A DNA stretch of 64,000 nt. Source: Haematococcus lacustris. Lineage: Eukaryota > Chlorophyta > Chlorophyceae > Chlamydomonadales > Haematococcaceae. Shown one piece after another: positions 63,292-64,000 of this stretch (its first letter is position 1; each line of letters begins with the position of its first letter). A program made the position numbers and the translations under genes. The DNA is taken from NCBI GenBank assembly GCA_030144725.1, contig JASKMD010000026.1, positions 9,850,616-9,914,615 on the forward strand, given 5' to 3'. The notes under the pieces are model-generated. The model did not search any database, was not told the DNA's origin, and was given only the letters and a program-made list of their open reading frames with translations.

Positions 63292-63836
63292 GGCTTGTTA
63301 CCTAGCCGTCCCTTAAACAGAAAAGGTAGCTGCAGCCTTCCAGGCTGTACCTCTGCAGCATTCGGTGGTGCATCCATAGCCCCATAGCCGTTCTCTTACA
63401 CGCAGAGTTGGCCTCAAACATAGGCACAAGATCAAGAACTTCTCCCAGGCCAAGTCCGCCTAAACAACAGTTGCAACACTTCGGCTTGCACCTCGGCATT
63501 TCGGCTTGCACGCTCCTGAGTCACGCATCTTCTTCGCACTGAGCCATCACCGGCCTCTCGGCGACTACTGTCACCTCCATCGCCACTCTCGCAGAATAAA
63601 CCTCCGCCGACTGGTTGTACCGCACAAAGGCTCATTAGCCACTGGTTTCCTTCCTCTTCGCTCATCTCAGAGCCCACACACAGCCGTCGCTTCGCGACAT
63701 TTCCACAACTGGCGCACTACAGCCAGTTCCGACTCAACCGCGTTTACACACGCCAACCAGAACGTCCTTTGCCGCTCATCCTCAGGCAGATACGTGGCAA
63801 ATAGATCCAGTCGGACGGCATCGGTCGGAAACCAAC
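63292..63836 (-). pseudogene. Degenerate Gag/leader region of the defective chromovirus
   Basis: Between the right LTR and the RT frame. Short open pieces only (SEMSEEEGNQWLMSLC, RASRNAEVQAEVLQLLF), no capsid motif and no zinc knuckle. A TTGGTTTCC-starting primer-site candidate follows the LTR on the minus strand (about 63835-63820). Confidence 0.6.
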
Positions 63837-64000
63837 TGTTGCGTGATGAGTGGCGGTGATTGAGTTCTCCGTGACAGACTGGGCGTTGTCAGGAAGTCTG
63901 CCCGGGAATCGAACCCGGCCTCAGATCACCTCACCACATCACACTTCTCACAGGGGAGATCCAGATCTCTCAACCGGCATTAGCGTAGCCTTACATGGTC
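63837..64000 (-). repeat. Right (5') LTR of the defective chromovirus, truncated by window
   Basis: Matches 59218-59381 base for base by eye; eight more bases are expected beyond the edge. Confidence 0.92.

Larger units (their letters stand above)
59218..64000 (-). mobile_element. Defective Ty3-type chromovirus, right LTR cut by window edge
   Basis: Minus-strand element with short LTRs: left 59218-59389 (172 bp) and right 63837 to at least 64000 (164 bp of it visible, identical by eye). LTR ends TGTTGCGTGA / TCACGTAACA. The purine tract GGTGGGGGGGAA abuts the left LTR on the minus strand (59390-59401). Pol is split by one stop, and Gag plus the protease active site are largely missing (only about 540 bp between the right LTR and the RT frame). 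Inserted in the 3' end of the family-B Fanzor; the left target base group is CTGAG (59213-59217). Confidence 0.93.

Overview
The window is nuclear DNA of a eukaryote, most likely a flagellated chlorophyte green alga of the Chlamydomonadales (a Haematococcus- or Chlamydomonas-like genome). The evidence is GC-rich DNA, genes cut into many short exons with GTGAGG/GTAAGC-type donors, abundant CAG/GGCA/GGGTCA simple repeats, chromodomain-bearing Ty3 elements, and two genes (ankyrin/coiled-coil IQANK1-like and cyclic-nucleotide-binding) of types linked to cilia. The genus is an inference. There are no bacterial operons, rRNA genes or convincing tRNA genes.

Layout. 1-5748 (-): IQANK1-like gene running off the left edge. 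6043-11912 (+): three-domain cyclic-nucleotide-binding protein, head to head with it over 294 bp. 12.0-15.75 kb: transposon debris (Fanzor fragment, fold-back, LINE 3' end, AT-rich tandem repeat split by a TIR transposon). 15949-28896 (-): receptor-like protein kinase with a complete kinase domain; 29.1-37.0 kb (-): a second copy of its ectodomain exon series without a kinase. 38191-39638 (-): acidic protein of unknown function, divergent from 40274-45445 (+, perhaps to 46794): SET-domain protein with a long poly(Gly-Ala) tract encoded by (GGGGCA)n. 46967-51.9 kb (-): nearly complete Fanzor (eukaryotic TnpB-like RNA-guided nuclease) with its 3' non-coding end and a 1.76-kb GC-AG intron filled by a GGTCA satellite. 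52.3-64.0 kb: a second Fanzor-family copy broken by two LTR retrotransposons: a structurally complete chromovirus (52653-58943) with identical-looking 434-bp LTRs, a canonical -1 frameshift site and a PHD finger after the chromodomain; and a defective chromovirus (59218 to beyond 64000) on the other strand.

The unifying theme of the repeats is Fanzor. At least twelve fragments from three sequence families are scattered through introns and intergenic DNA. Nearly all keep the 3' part (RuvC-III and/or the conserved non-coding end), which in Fanzor/TnpB systems is where the guide RNA is made. One family has 47-bp terminal inverted repeats and has produced a 446-bp MITE-like derivative.

Gene models were read by eye from splice sites, reading phase and protein motifs. 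Exons listed as phase-matched are well supported; places where the junction could not be resolved are stated.
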